In this document: piece by piece, positions 1 to 7,400 of the stretch | Position numbering within the stretch: the stretch's first letter is position 1 | Layout: each line of letters opens with the position of its first letter | Notes under the pieces: generated by a model | What the model saw: only the letters and a program-made list of their open reading frames with translations | The model's database searches: none | What the model was told of the DNA's origin: nothing | Origin: Mycolicibacterium malmesburyense | GTDB lineage: Bacteria; Actinomycetota; Actinomycetes; Mycobacteriales; Mycobacteriaceae | Direction: 5' to 3' | DNA: 13,679 bases | Assembly (NCBI RefSeq): GCF_001050015.1 | Contig: NZ_CVTB01000318.1 | Location: 1 to 13,679, forward strand | Program-made: the position numbers and the translations under genes

Positions 1-824
1 GCGCCCGCCATGTGCGTGACCCGCTCGTCGAGCATCAACGCCACGGCCGCATCGGGATCCCAGCGCTGCATCAGCACCGCGGTGCTGCCCAGCAACAGCG
101 GGCACTCGAACGCGTAGATGGACCCGCCGATGTGGGCGATCGGGGACGGCACCAGGAAGGTGTCGCCGGGCGAGACGTGCCAGTGCCCCCCGATCTGGCG
201 GATCAGGGCGTGGATCGAATTGTGGGTGTGCAGGACGCCTTTCGGCCGACCGGTCGTCCCCGATGTGTACAGAATCATGCGGACCGTGTCGGCGTTCAAC
301 ACCGGCAACACACTCGTCCCGTCGCCGCCGAAGAGCGATTCGTACGGGGTGTGCTGGCCCGCGTCCCCCCGCACGACGACCACCTCGGGCGGGGCGGCCA
401 TCGCTCCGGTGACCCGGTCGAGCATCGTGACGTAGTCGTGCTTGTTGAAGGTGGCAGGCACGAAGATCGCCCGGACGTCGGCGTCGCCCAGAATGAACGA
501 CAGTTCGCGATCGCGCAGCGAGGGCAGGATCGGGTTGACGACCATGCCGGCCAACGTCGCCGCGTGGTACACGACCGCCGCCTCGTACCAGTTCGGCAGC
601 ATGAACGACACCACGCTTCCAGGGGGCATGCGCGACATCAACGCGTGCGCCAGCGCGACGGCCTGGTCGTGAAGCCGGCGACAGGTGATCCGGATATCGC
701 CGTCCACCAACACGATCCGGTCGGGGTTCGCGGTGGCCGCATCGCGCAGCGCGTCGGCCAGCGTGTCGTGCAACCACAGCCCACGCCGGTAGGCGTCGGC
801 GCTGCGCTTCTCGTCGACCCGCAC
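1..824 (-). CDS. AMP-forming acyl-CoA synthetase (ANL superfamily), 3'-truncated by window edge
   Basis: The enzyme probably activates a carboxylic acid to its acyl-AMP and then to a CoA thioester. Reading the minus strand gives 274 codons with no stop; the C-terminal part lies outside the window. The ANL phosphate-binding loop YTSGTTGRPKG is at about residues 186-196, followed by the HTHNS and PIAHIGG segments expected in this adenylating fold. The GTG at 824 is the first possible start, because an in-frame TAG, which is the stop of the regulator gene, lies four codons upstream. A weak AAGGG lies about 14 bases ahead of it. It is the third gene of the leftward unit, 9 bp after the GntR gene. 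The family is clear but the substrate is not: the C-terminal lid with its catalytic lysine is missing here, and a fatty acid, aryl acid or degradation intermediate are all possible. Membership of the same unit as the regulator suggests it loads the cluster's substrate or a downstream acid. Confidence 0.9.
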   Translation of the reverse strand, partial: MRVDEKRSADAYRRGLWLHDTLADALRDAATANPDRIVLVDGDIRITCRRLHDQAVALAHALMSRMPPGSVVSFMLPNWYEAAVVYHAATLAGMVVNPILPSLRDRELSFILGDADVRAIFVPATFNKHDYVTMLDRVTGAMAAPPEVVVVRGDAGQHTPYESLFGGDGTSVLPVLNADTVRMILYTSGTTGRPKGVLHTHNSIHALIRQIGGHWHVSPGDTFLVPSPIAHIGGSIYAFECPLLLGSTAVLMQRWDPDAAVALMLDERVTHMAG

Positions 825-833
825 GGTCGGTGC

Positions 834-1571
834 CTAGCCCTTGATCCGGCGCATGGTCATCGAATGCCGGTACCGCGACGAGGGATGGGTGTTGACGGTC
901 ACCTGCGCGACCTCGCCGTCGGAGGTCGTGTAGGTGCGGCGCATCTCGAGGGCGGCGCTGCCCGCCTCGACCTTGAGCGCCTTCGCGAGTTCCGGCGTCA
1001 CGGTGATGGCGGCCATCTCCTGATGCACCTCGACGACGCTGACGCCGAACAGGTCCTCGATCAGCGGGAAGATCGGTCCCGAATGCCGTTGCAGCAGACG
1101 GCCGACCGCCGCGAACGCCCGATTGATGTAGTACTCGGTGGTGCAGACGGGCGTATCGCTGCTCTCGGCCTGCCGGCAACCGCGCACCGCCAGCCACTCC
1201 GAACCGGTCTGCAACCCGGTGCGGTCCGCCAGGTCGTCGTCGACGGTGACCATCGCGTTGGACTCGATCGTCAGCTGTGCCCCCGCCGCGAACGCCAGCA
1301 GGTCATCGATCGAGACCACGTCCTGGACATAGGAATTCGATGCCGGCCGGGGGACCACCAGGGTTCCGGCGCGTGGGCGCGACGCGATCAGGTTGTCCTC
1401 CCGCAGCCGGCGCAGCGCCTCGCGGACGGTGTAGCGGCTGACCGCGAAGCGTTCGCACAGCTGTTGTTCGGTGGGCAACTGCGAGCCGACGGGGTAGATC
1501 CCGTCGACGATCTCCTTGCGCAGGGTCCGCGCCACCTGCAGGTAGCGATGGTCGGTGGGGCTGACGGTCAT
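834..1571 (-). CDS. GntR-family transcriptional regulator, HutC (UTRA) subfamily
   Basis: This 245-residue DNA-binding repressor or activator has the two-domain plan of the HutC subfamily. An N-terminal winged helix-turn-helix covers residues 8-75, with recognition-helix segment SRYTVREALRRL at 45-56 and wing SRPRAGTLVV at 64-73. A C-terminal UTRA effector domain covers about 95-238. UTRA domains bind small ligands, often sugars, amino acids or organic acids; the ligand here is unknown. The ATG at 1571 overlaps the stop of the beta-propeller gene as ATGA, so translation of the two is probably coupled. The only nearby Shine-Dalgarno-like sequence is a weak GGCGGA. It lies between the propeller gene and the acyl-CoA synthetase. 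Its likely sites are the two GT-N4-AC palindromes between the divergent units, which would also make it autoregulated. The family assignment is firm; the targets and ligand are inferred. Confidence 0.93.
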   Translation of the reverse strand: MTVSPTDHRYLQVARTLRKEIVDGIYPVGSQLPTEQQLCERFAVSRYTVREALRRLREDNLIASRPRAGTLVVPRPASNSYVQDVVSIDDLLAFAAGAQLTIESNAMVTVDDDLADRTGLQTGSEWLAVRGCRQAESSDTPVCTTEYYINRAFAAVGRLLQRHSGPIFPLIEDLFGVSVVEVHQEMAAITVTPELAKALKVEAGSAALEMRRTYTTSDGEVAQVTVNTHPSSRYRHSMTMRRIKG

Positions 1572-3175
1572 GTCCGCCGCAGCGCCAGCACGCTGCCCTC
1601 GCCGTCCGCCGACACGTACAGCGTGCCGTCGCGGCCGACGGTGATCCCCGCGAAGGGTCCCTGCGGTCCGGAGAACGGCGGCATTCCCTTGAGCGGCTTG
1701 GGGTTCACTCCCGGCGGGGGACCCACCGGGAGATCCGAGGCGATCGTCGTGCGCGCCATGGTGGCCAGGTCCACCGCGACCACTTCCTTCGCGCCCGCGT
1801 CGACGATGTAGAGCACGTCGTCGGCGATCGCCATCCCCTGAGGCCGCTGCAATTCGTCGACCACCGTTTGCGTCCCGTCACCGACCGCGACCACCCGTCC
1901 CGCGCCGGACTCGGCGACCAACGGGCGGCCATCGGCGTCGAAGACCACACCGACCGGGTCCCGCAGGTCCGACGCCAAAACCTCGGTACCGCCCGAGCCC
2001 AGCCCGTGCACCCTTCCGGTGCCGAGCTCGGTGAACACGATCCGCTCGTCCGGTCCGACCGCGACACCGTAGAGCTGGTCGAAACCGTCTGCCAGATAGT
2101 CGGTCTCGCCGTCGGCGGGTCGGTAGCGCGCGATCTGGCCACCCGATGTGGCGACCACGAACGCGCCGCCCGCGACGGGTGCCAGCCCGCGGAGGAAGCC
2201 GGGGTAGCCGGGGGAGAACAGCATGCCGACCGTCTGCAGCGATCCGTCGTCGCCGACGGTATAGAAGTAGGTGCCGTCGGCGACGTAGAGCCGACCGTCC
2301 TCGCCCACCGCGAGATCCAGTGGCCAGTTCAACCCGCCGCCGAGCAGCGTGCGGGTCTCGCCCACGCCGACGATCTCGGTGATCTCACCGGTGAAGTTCG
2401 AGACGAACAGCCGGTCACCGACGAAGGTCAGGTTGTCGATACCCGGGTTCAGTTGCGCCAGAAGGGTTTTCTCGCCGTTTCGCGGATCGATGCGCAGCAC
2501 CTGACCGCTGGCCACCTGCGTGGAGACCAGATTGCCCTGTGCATCGAACTTCACCGCGTCGGGGACACCGAGGTCGGCGGCCACCCGTTGCGGCTCACCA
2601 CCCTGGGGGTCGATGCGCCAGATCTCGTTGGCCGTCATCAACGGGTAGTAGAGGAGGCCGTCCGGTCCCACCTCCATGGCGTTCGGTGAAGGCAGGTTCT
2701 CCAGCAGGATTCGCTGCTCGCCGGTGGCGCGGTCGAGTTCCATCAGCCGGCCGCCGTCGCGGCACTCGTTGATGAACAAGCGATCGTGATGGACGGTGAT
2801 GCCGTTCGCACATGGGAGGTCGTCACGCAGTACGCGCGTGCGACCCGAGGCCTCACGCACGCTGACCCGCCCATCCATCACCTCGGTCGCGAACAGGTTG
2901 CCGTCGCCGTCGAAGGCGACGTCGTCGGGCGCGACAATGTCACCACCTTTGGCGCTGACCGTCTCGAGGTTTTTCGAGCCGAGGTCAATGGCGCTGATCT
3001 GGCTGCCCGTCACCTGGGCCACATAGACGCGGCCGTCGGGGCCGGTGCGCAGCCCGTTGGCGCCGAACAGCCGGCTCGGGGCGGTGATCCGGTCGATGCG
3101 CCAGCCCTCGGCGCTGGTCGGATTGCCACCCGGATAGCGAGACTGCTGGAAGGACCCCGTCGCCGATCGCGTCAT
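1568..3175 (-). CDS. Twelve-repeat beta-propeller protein (SMP-30/NHL/Vgb-like), probably cytoplasmic
   Basis: A 535-residue protein made almost wholly of about 12 propeller repeats. Each follows the pattern 'P..gla.gpDGrLyVa....g.v..id...g', for example PDDVAFDGDGNLFATE, PNAMEVGPDGLLYYP and FAGITVGRDGTLYVSA. Twelve repeats would fit two six-bladed propellers in tandem. SMP-30/gluconolactonase and virginiamycin B lyase-like proteins share this fold and open lactones, but many relatives are ligand-binding or scaffold proteins. I cannot identify a complete metal site by eye. No signal peptide or membrane segment is visible, so it probably acts in the cytoplasm. ATG 3175 is preferred; an in-frame TTG at 3193 would add six residues but has no ribosome-binding site. 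It is first in the leftward unit, ATGA-coupled to the GntR gene, and faces the oxygenase operon. A lactonase role after the Baeyer-Villiger step, or ligand sensing, are both possible; neither is shown by the sequence. Confidence 0.85.
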   Translation of the reverse strand: MTRSATGSFQQSRYPGGNPTSAEGWRIDRITAPSRLFGANGLRTGPDGRVYVAQVTGSQISAIDLGSKNLETVSAKGGDIVAPDDVAFDGDGNLFATEVMDGRVSVREASGRTRVLRDDLPCANGITVHHDRLFINECRDGGRLMELDRATGEQRILLENLPSPNAMEVGPDGLLYYPLMTANEIWRIDPQGGEPQRVAADLGVPDAVKFDAQGNLVSTQVASGQVLRIDPRNGEKTLLAQLNPGIDNLTFVGDRLFVSNFTGEITEIVGVGETRTLLGGGLNWPLDLAVGEDGRLYVADGTYFYTVGDDGSLQTVGMLFSPGYPGFLRGLAPVAGGAFVVATSGGQIARYRPADGETDYLADGFDQLYGVAVGPDERIVFTELGTGRVHGLGSGGTEVLASDLRDPVGVVFDADGRPLVAESGAGRVVAVGDGTQTVVDELQRPQGMAIADDVLYIVDAGAKEVVAVDLATMARTTIASDLPVGPPPGVNPKPLKGMPPFSGPQGPFAGITVGRDGTLYVSADGEGSVLALRRT

Positions 3176-3200
3176 GACCTGGCACGTTAGCAAGGCTGCT

Positions 3201-3212
3201 TAGTCCAGACAA
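3201..3212. promoter_or_regulatory. Candidate GntR/HutC operator, imperfect copy
   Basis: TAGTCCAGACAA matches the perfect palindrome at 3297-3308 at 10 of 12 positions and keeps the GT-N4-AC core typical of HutC-subfamily operators. It overlaps a possible leftward -10 element (TATTGT on the minus strand, 3214-3209) ahead of the beta-propeller gene, so a bound repressor could block that promoter. No good leftward -35 was found. The assignment is inferred from the repeat and the neighbouring regulator gene. Confidence 0.5.
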
Positions 3213-3239
3213 TAGGCCGCGAAAGAAGGTTTCCGGCCC

Positions 3240-3269
3240 TTGACGCGTCGATTCTCGCTGGGGAATAGT
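3240..3269 (+). promoter_or_regulatory. Candidate sigma-A-type promoter of the rightward oxygenase operon
   Basis: A -35-like TTGACG at 3240-3245 is followed after 18 bases by a -10-like AATAGT at 3264-3269; TAGTGT at 3266-3271 is an alternative. Transcription would begin near 3276, giving a leader of about 40 bases before the SDR start. The -10 lies inside the left arm of the 33-bp dyad at 3263-3295, and the palindrome at 3297-3308 lies just downstream of the expected start point. This would suit control by blocking of initiation or elongation. It is a by-eye call. Confidence 0.4.
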
Positions 3270-3295
3270 GTTCTGCAACATGGAGAGCACTATTC
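3263..3295. promoter_or_regulatory. 33-bp interrupted inverted repeat, candidate second operator
   Basis: The arms GAATAGTGTTCT (3263-3274) and AGAGCACTATTC (3284-3295) are complementary at 11 of 12 positions and are separated by nine bases. The dyad covers the putative -10 and the expected transcription start, so only part of it would be in the mRNA. A DNA operator is therefore more likely than an RNA hairpin. The sequence is unrelated to the GT-N4-AC palindromes, so it may belong to another regulator, for example of the TetR type, not encoded in this window. Confidence 0.5.
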
Positions 3296-3296
3296 G

Positions 3297-3308
3297 TTGT
3301 CCGGACAA
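3297..3308. promoter_or_regulatory. Candidate GntR/HutC operator, perfect palindrome
   Basis: TTGTCCGGACAA is a perfect 12-bp palindrome with a GT-N4-AC core, ending six bases before the ATG of the first SDR. Its centre is 96 bp from that of the imperfect copy at 3201-3212. The core fits the known HutC-subfamily operator layout, and a HutC-type regulator gene lies in the adjacent divergent unit. Binding here would obstruct transcription or early translation of the oxygenase operon. Binding is inferred. Confidence 0.55.
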
Positions 3309-3314
3309 ATACTG

Positions 3315-4160
3315 ATGGGCGACCTTCTGAGGCTGGATGGCCGCGTCGTCGTCGTGTCGGGTGCGGGCGGCGGCGGGATCGGCACCACGATCACCCGGAT
3401 GGCGGCCGAGGCGGGCGCCACGGTGGTGGCCGTCAGCCGGTCGAAGGAGAACCTCGACGAACACGTCGGTCCGCTGGCCGACCGGGGCCTGCCGGTCGTA
3501 CCGGTCGCGGCCGACGCCTCCACCGACGACGGCATCGTCGCCGTGATGGACCAGGTCCGCCGCACCGATGGTGATCTCTACGGGCTGGTGAACGTCGCGG
3601 GCGGAGCGGCGCCGTCGACGTGGATGCCGTCGACCCGGGTGACGCGCGACGACTGGCGGGCGCTGTTCACCGCGAACCTCGAGACCACGTTCTTCATGAG
3701 CCAGGCCGTCGCGGCCGAGATCCGGGCCGGCGGCAAGCCCGGGTCCATCGTCTCGGTGTCGTCGATCAGCGGCATGAACACCGCGCCCTTCCACATCGCG
3801 TACGGCACGGCGAAGGCGGCGGTGGTCGCGATGACACGCACCATGGCCGTCGAATTGGCGCACGACAACATCCGCGTCAACGCGGTGGCGCCCGGGGTCA
3901 CCGAGACCGCCGCATCGCGCACCTACGTCGACGTCGACCCCGAGCGGGACCGGCGGGCGATCGCGATGGGCAGGCGCGGGCGCCCCGAAGAGCAGGCGGG
4001 GGCGATCCTCTTCCTGCTGTCCGATCTGTCGAGCTACATCACCGGGCAGACGCTGCTCGTCGACGGTGGGCTGAACCTGAAGTGGACGCACGTCGGTGCG
4101 GACAACACGTCGCTGTTTCTGAAAGACGAGACCTTCCGCGCAGAGATCAGTCGGTTCTAA
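3315..4160 (+). CDS. Short-chain dehydrogenase/reductase (SDR), classical type
   Basis: This 281-residue NAD(P)-dependent oxidoreductase probably interconverts a hydroxyl and a keto group. The N-terminal Rossmann fold carries the glycine-rich loop SGAGGGGIG (15-23), which has one residue more than the usual TGxxxGxG. NVAG at 93-96 stands in for NNAG. The catalytic set is Ser150, Tyr163 and Lys167 (YGTAK), and the typical C-terminal ITGQTLLVDGG is at 242-252. ATG 3315 is chosen because similarity to SDRs begins there. An in-frame TTG at 3240 would put 25 unrelated residues in front and coincides with the likely -35 box. No strong ribosome-binding site precedes the ATG; GGA at 3303-3305 is the only trace. 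It is the first gene of the rightward operon, followed after 9 bp by the Rieske gene. It may oxidise an alcohol to the ketone used by the Baeyer-Villiger enzyme or act on a Rieske diol product. Confidence 0.93.
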   Translation: MGDLLRLDGRVVVVSGAGGGGIGTTITRMAAEAGATVVAVSRSKENLDEHVGPLADRGLPVVPVAADASTDDGIVAVMDQVRRTDGDLYGLVNVAGGAAPSTWMPSTRVTRDDWRALFTANLETTFFMSQAVAAEIRAGGKPGSIVSVSSISGMNTAPFHIAYGTAKAAVVAMTRTMAVELAHDNIRVNAVAPGVTETAASRTYVDVDPERDRRAIAMGRRGRPEEQAGAILFLLSDLSSYITGQTLLVDGGLNLKWTHVGADNTSLFLKDETFRAEISRF

Positions 4161-4169
4161 GGAGTTGAG

Positions 4170-5552
4170 ATGACCGATATGCAGCCCAGAGTGGAAGCGC
4201 CAGAAGAACTCGCTGAAGAGCTTTCGATACCGATGACGATCCCCGTGGAGGCCTACGTCTCCGAGGAGTACGCGCGCGCCGAACGGGACAGGCTCTGGCG
4301 CAAGGTGTGGCAACAGGTCGGCCGCGTCGAGGAGCTTCCGGAGGTCGGCAGCTACCTGACCTACGACATCCTCGACGACTCGATCATCGTGGTGCGTACC
4401 GGACCTGACGAGTTTCGGGCCCACCACAACGTGTGCATGCACCGCGGCCGCCGCCTCGTCGACACCCCCGACGGCGCGAAGAACGCGTGTGGTCGCGCCC
4501 GCAAGTCGTTTGTCTGCGGATTCCACGGCTGGACATACGGTCTCGACGGCGCCTGCACCCACATCCGCGAGCAGGACGACTGGAACGGCGCGCTCACCCC
4601 GCAGAACACCCACCTCGTGCCCGTCCAGGTCGACACCTGGGGCGGTTGGCTCTACATCAACATGGACCCCGACTGCGAGCCGCTGGCCGACTACCTGTTC
4701 CCGGCCGCCAAGATCCTCGACCCGTTCGGGTTGGAGAACATGCGCTACAAGTGGCGCAAATGGCTGTACTTCGACTGCAACTGGAAGGTCGCGCTGGAGG
4801 CCTTCAACGAGACCTACCACGTGTTCACCACCCATCCGGAGTTCAACAAGTTCGGTGAGTTCAAGGGCTGGGCCAAGGCGCAGGGCAGGCACAGCAACAT
4901 CGGATACGACGCGCCGAAGGACATGGAGGCCACCAAATCCAAGATCCGGCTCGGCACCGGCGACGACCCCCGCGTCTCCACCGCGGAGATGCAGATGTAC
5001 ACCTGGGAGCAGACCAACGCGACCACCACCGAGACGCTGGTGAACGCGGCCAAGCGGCTGGTCGACGAACTGCCCGAGGGCACCCCTCCGGACAAGGTGC
5101 TCGAGCACTGGCTGGCGTCGGCGCGTCGTGACGACGAAGCCCGCGGCGTCGTCTGGCCGACCATCCCGCCCGACATCCTCGGACAGGCGGGCACGGCCTG
5201 GCAGATCTTCCCGAACTTCCAGGTCGGCCAGGGGTTGACGACCGCGCTGTGCTACGGCGCCCGCCCGCATCCGAGCTACGACCCGAACAAGTGCATCTTC
5301 GAGGTGGCCACGCTGGAGCTGTTCCCGAAGGGCCAAGAGCCGCAGACGGAATGGGAGTACACGCCCAAGGACAGCCCGAATTGGCTTTCGGTGCTACCCC
5401 AGGACTTCTCGAACATGGCCGCGGTGCAGCAGGGCATGAAGTCGCTCGGCTTCCCCGGCACCCGGCCCAACCCGTACCGCGAACGCAGCACCGTGAACCT
5501 CCACTACCAACTGTCCAAGTACATGGGCACCGGCGAACCGAAAGAGCTCTGA
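4170..5552 (+). CDS. Rieske non-heme iron oxygenase, alpha (catalytic) subunit
   Basis: A 460-residue ring-hydroxylating oxygenase that would use O2 and electrons from a ferredoxin or reductase to hydroxylate a ring or alicyclic carbon. The Rieske [2Fe-2S] ligands are Cys89, His91 (CMHRG), Cys116 and His119 (CGFHGW). The loop between the two ligand pairs is 24 residues, against the usual 15-17, and contains an extra Cys107. The mononuclear iron site is in NETYHVFTTHPEF, with His217 and His222; Asp412 in LPQDFSNMAAVQQG is the likely third ligand. Glu214 occupies the position of the usual bridging Asp. A strong ribosome-binding site, AAGGAG at 4159-4164, overlaps the stop of the upstream SDR. 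The Baeyer-Villiger gene follows three bases after the stop. No beta subunit, ferredoxin or reductase is encoded nearby, so electron donors must come from elsewhere. The family is certain; the substrate is unknown. Confidence 0.95.
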   Translation: MTDMQPRVEAPEELAEELSIPMTIPVEAYVSEEYARAERDRLWRKVWQQVGRVEELPEVGSYLTYDILDDSIIVVRTGPDEFRAHHNVCMHRGRRLVDTPDGAKNACGRARKSFVCGFHGWTYGLDGACTHIREQDDWNGALTPQNTHLVPVQVDTWGGWLYINMDPDCEPLADYLFPAAKILDPFGLENMRYKWRKWLYFDCNWKVALEAFNETYHVFTTHPEFNKFGEFKGWAKAQGRHSNIGYDAPKDMEATKSKIRLGTGDDPRVSTAEMQMYTWEQTNATTTETLVNAAKRLVDELPEGTPPDKVLEHWLASARRDDEARGVVWPTIPPDILGQAGTAWQIFPNFQVGQGLTTALCYGARPHPSYDPNKCIFEVATLELFPKGQEPQTEWEYTPKDSPNWLSVLPQDFSNMAAVQQGMKSLGFPGTRPNPYRERSTVNLHYQLSKYMGTGEPKEL

Positions 5553-5555
5553 GCA

Positions 5556-7400
5556 ATGACAATGTTCGACACCTGCGGGCCCACGCAGACGCCCGACGAC
5601 ATCGACATCGACGCGCTGCGAGAGAAGTACGCCCAGGAGCGCGCGAAGAGGCTTCGGCCCGAAGGTTCGAAGCAGTACGTCGAGTTGTCCGACGACTTCG
5701 CCGGCTACTACGAGGTGGACCCCTATACCCCCGTCGCACCGCGTGATCCGATCGTCGAGGACATCGACGTCGCGGTACTCGGCGGCGGCTTCGGCGGTCT
5801 GCTGTCGGCGGCGCACCTGAAGAAGGCCGGTGTCGAGGATGTCCGGATCATCGAACTGGGCGGCGACTTCGGCGGTGTCTGGTACTGGAACCGGTACCCG
5901 GGCATCCAATGCGACAACGAGTCGTATTGCTACGTACCGCTTCTGGAAGAGCTCGACTACATCCCGAGCAAGAAGTTCGCCGACGGCCCGGAGATCTACG
6001 AGCACTGCAGGCGCATCGGCAAACACTTCGGGCTCTATGACTCGGCGATCTTCTCGACCCAGGTCCGCGAGATGCACTGGGACGAGGACATCAACCGCTG
6101 GCGCATCGCCACCAACCGCGGCGACGACATCCGCGCGCGGTTCGTGGTGCTGGCATCCGGCCCGTTCCACCGGCCCAAGCTGCCGGGCATCCCCGGCATG
6201 CACGACTTCAAGGGGCACAGCTTCCACTCGTCGCGGTGGGACTACGAGTACACCGGCGGGGATTACACCGGCGGCATGGACAAGCTCGCCGACAAGCGTG
6301 TCGCGATCATCGGCACCGGCGCGACCAGCATCCAGGTGGTGCCGTTCCTGGCCCGAGACGCCAAGCACCTCTTCGTGTTCCAGCGCACCCCGTCGACGGT
6401 CGACGCACGAAACAACGCGCCCACCGACCCGGAGTGGGTCAAGACGTTGGGACCCGGTTGGCAGAAGGAGCGGCAGCGCAACTTCCATGCCTGGACGTTC
6501 GAGGGCATGGCATTGGGGCAGCCCGATCTGGTGTGCGACTTCTGGACCGAACTCGGCCGCAACACCGCGGCGCGGGTGCTGTCGCTGGAAGATCCGGCCT
6601 CGTTGACGCCGGAGCAGTTCATGGCGATCCGCGAGGAAGAGGACTACAAGATCATGGAGCGGCTGCGCCGCCGGATCGCCGAGTTGGTCGAGGACCCGGA
6701 CACCGCGGAAGCGCTCAAACCGTACTACCGGTTCCTGTGCAAGCGCCCGCTGTCCAACGACGACTACCTGCCCACGTTCAACCGGCCGAATGTGACGCTG
6801 GTCGACGTCTCCGATTCCAAAGGCGTCGAACGGATCACCGAGAAGGGCCTGGTCGCCAACGGACAGGAGTACGAGGTCGACTGCATCATCTACGCCAGCG
6901 GGTTCGAGATCACCACGGAGATCAGCAGGCGCTACTCGATCGACGCGATCGAAGGCCGCGACGGCCTGTCGCTCTACGACTACTGGCACGACGGCTACAA
7001 GACGCTGCACGGCATGACGAGCCGCGGCTTCCCCAACCAGTTCTTCACCGGCTTCACCCAGGTCGGAATCTCGGCCAACATCGCCGCCAACTACGAACTG
7101 CAGGGTGAGCACATCGCCTACATCATCGCCGAAGCGTTGAAGCGGGGCGCCACGGTCGTCGAGCCGACGGCCGATGCGCAGGAAGAGTGGTGCAATACCA
7201 TCCGCGAAACCGCCGTCGACAACTCGGCTTTCGACGCGTCCTGCACGCCCGGGTACTACAACAACGAAGGCGGCGGGGGCGGCGAGGGCATCCGCTCGCA
7301 CCTCGGTGAGCCCTACGGGCCGGGTTTCTACGCCTTCGGGGATCTGCTCAAGGAGTGGCGCGACAAGGGCGACCTCGATGGCCTGGTACTCGAGAAGTAG
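5556..7400 (+). CDS. Type I Baeyer-Villiger / flavin-containing monooxygenase
   Basis: A 614-residue FAD and NADPH monooxygenase expected to insert oxygen beside a ketone to give an ester or lactone. It has a long N-terminal extension of about 70 residues before the first Rossmann motif GGGFGG (76-81). The pattern GGVWYWNRYPGIQCD (106-120) matches the extended Baeyer-Villiger signature. The fingerprint FKGHSFHSSRWD at 218-229 fits FxGxxxHxxxW(P/D). The NADP motif GTGATSIQ is at 253-260. Asp120 and Arg397 (CKRPLS) correspond by position to the catalytic Asp and Arg of cyclohexanone and phenylacetone monooxygenases. The ATG at 5556 lies three bases after the Rieske stop; a second ATG two codons later is possible, and no strong ribosome-binding site decides between them. 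Its place right after a Rieske oxygenase and an SDR suggests it acts on a ketone they produce. Substrate and product regiochemistry cannot be read from the sequence. Confidence 0.93.
   Translation: MTMFDTCGPTQTPDDIDIDALREKYAQERAKRLRPEGSKQYVELSDDFAGYYEVDPYTPVAPRDPIVEDIDVAVLGGGFGGLLSAAHLKKAGVEDVRIIELGGDFGGVWYWNRYPGIQCDNESYCYVPLLEELDYIPSKKFADGPEIYEHCRRIGKHFGLYDSAIFSTQVREMHWDEDINRWRIATNRGDDIRARFVVLASGPFHRPKLPGIPGMHDFKGHSFHSSRWDYEYTGGDYTGGMDKLADKRVAIIGTGATSIQVVPFLARDAKHLFVFQRTPSTVDARNNAPTDPEWVKTLGPGWQKERQRNFHAWTFEGMALGQPDLVCDFWTELGRNTAARVLSLEDPASLTPEQFMAIREEEDYKIMERLRRRIAELVEDPDTAEALKPYYRFLCKRPLSNDDYLPTFNRPNVTLVDVSDSKGVERITEKGLVANGQEYEVDCIIYASGFEITTEISRRYSIDAIEGRDGLSLYDYWHDGYKTLHGMTSRGFPNQFFTGFTQVGISANIAANYELQGEHIAYIIAEALKRGATVVEPTADAQEEWCNTIRETAVDNSAFDASCTPGYYNNEGGGGGEGIRSHLGEPYGPGFYAFGDLLKEWRDKGDLDGLVLEK

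Noticed and set aside
12..1811. Long open plus-strand frame opposite the synthetase, regulator and propeller genes
   Set aside because: Its translation is Arg/His/Gly-rich with no recognisable domain, while the minus strand encodes clear ANL, GntR and propeller motifs. It is a GC-rich antisense shadow.
3240..3314. N-terminal extension of the first SDR from TTG 3240
   Set aside because: The 25 added residues do not resemble SDRs, the TTG coincides with a good -35 box, and the segment holds a dyad and a palindrome typical of control DNA.
3176..3314. KstR-type sterol operator in the control region
   Set aside because: The dyad contains GTTCT-like pieces, but the TAGAAC-N2-GTTCTA arrangement of KstR sites is not present.
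2985..5336. 783-codon minus-strand frame antisense to the first SDR and the Rieske gene
   Set aside because: Low-complexity composition and no motifs; the plus strand carries complete catalytic motif sets.
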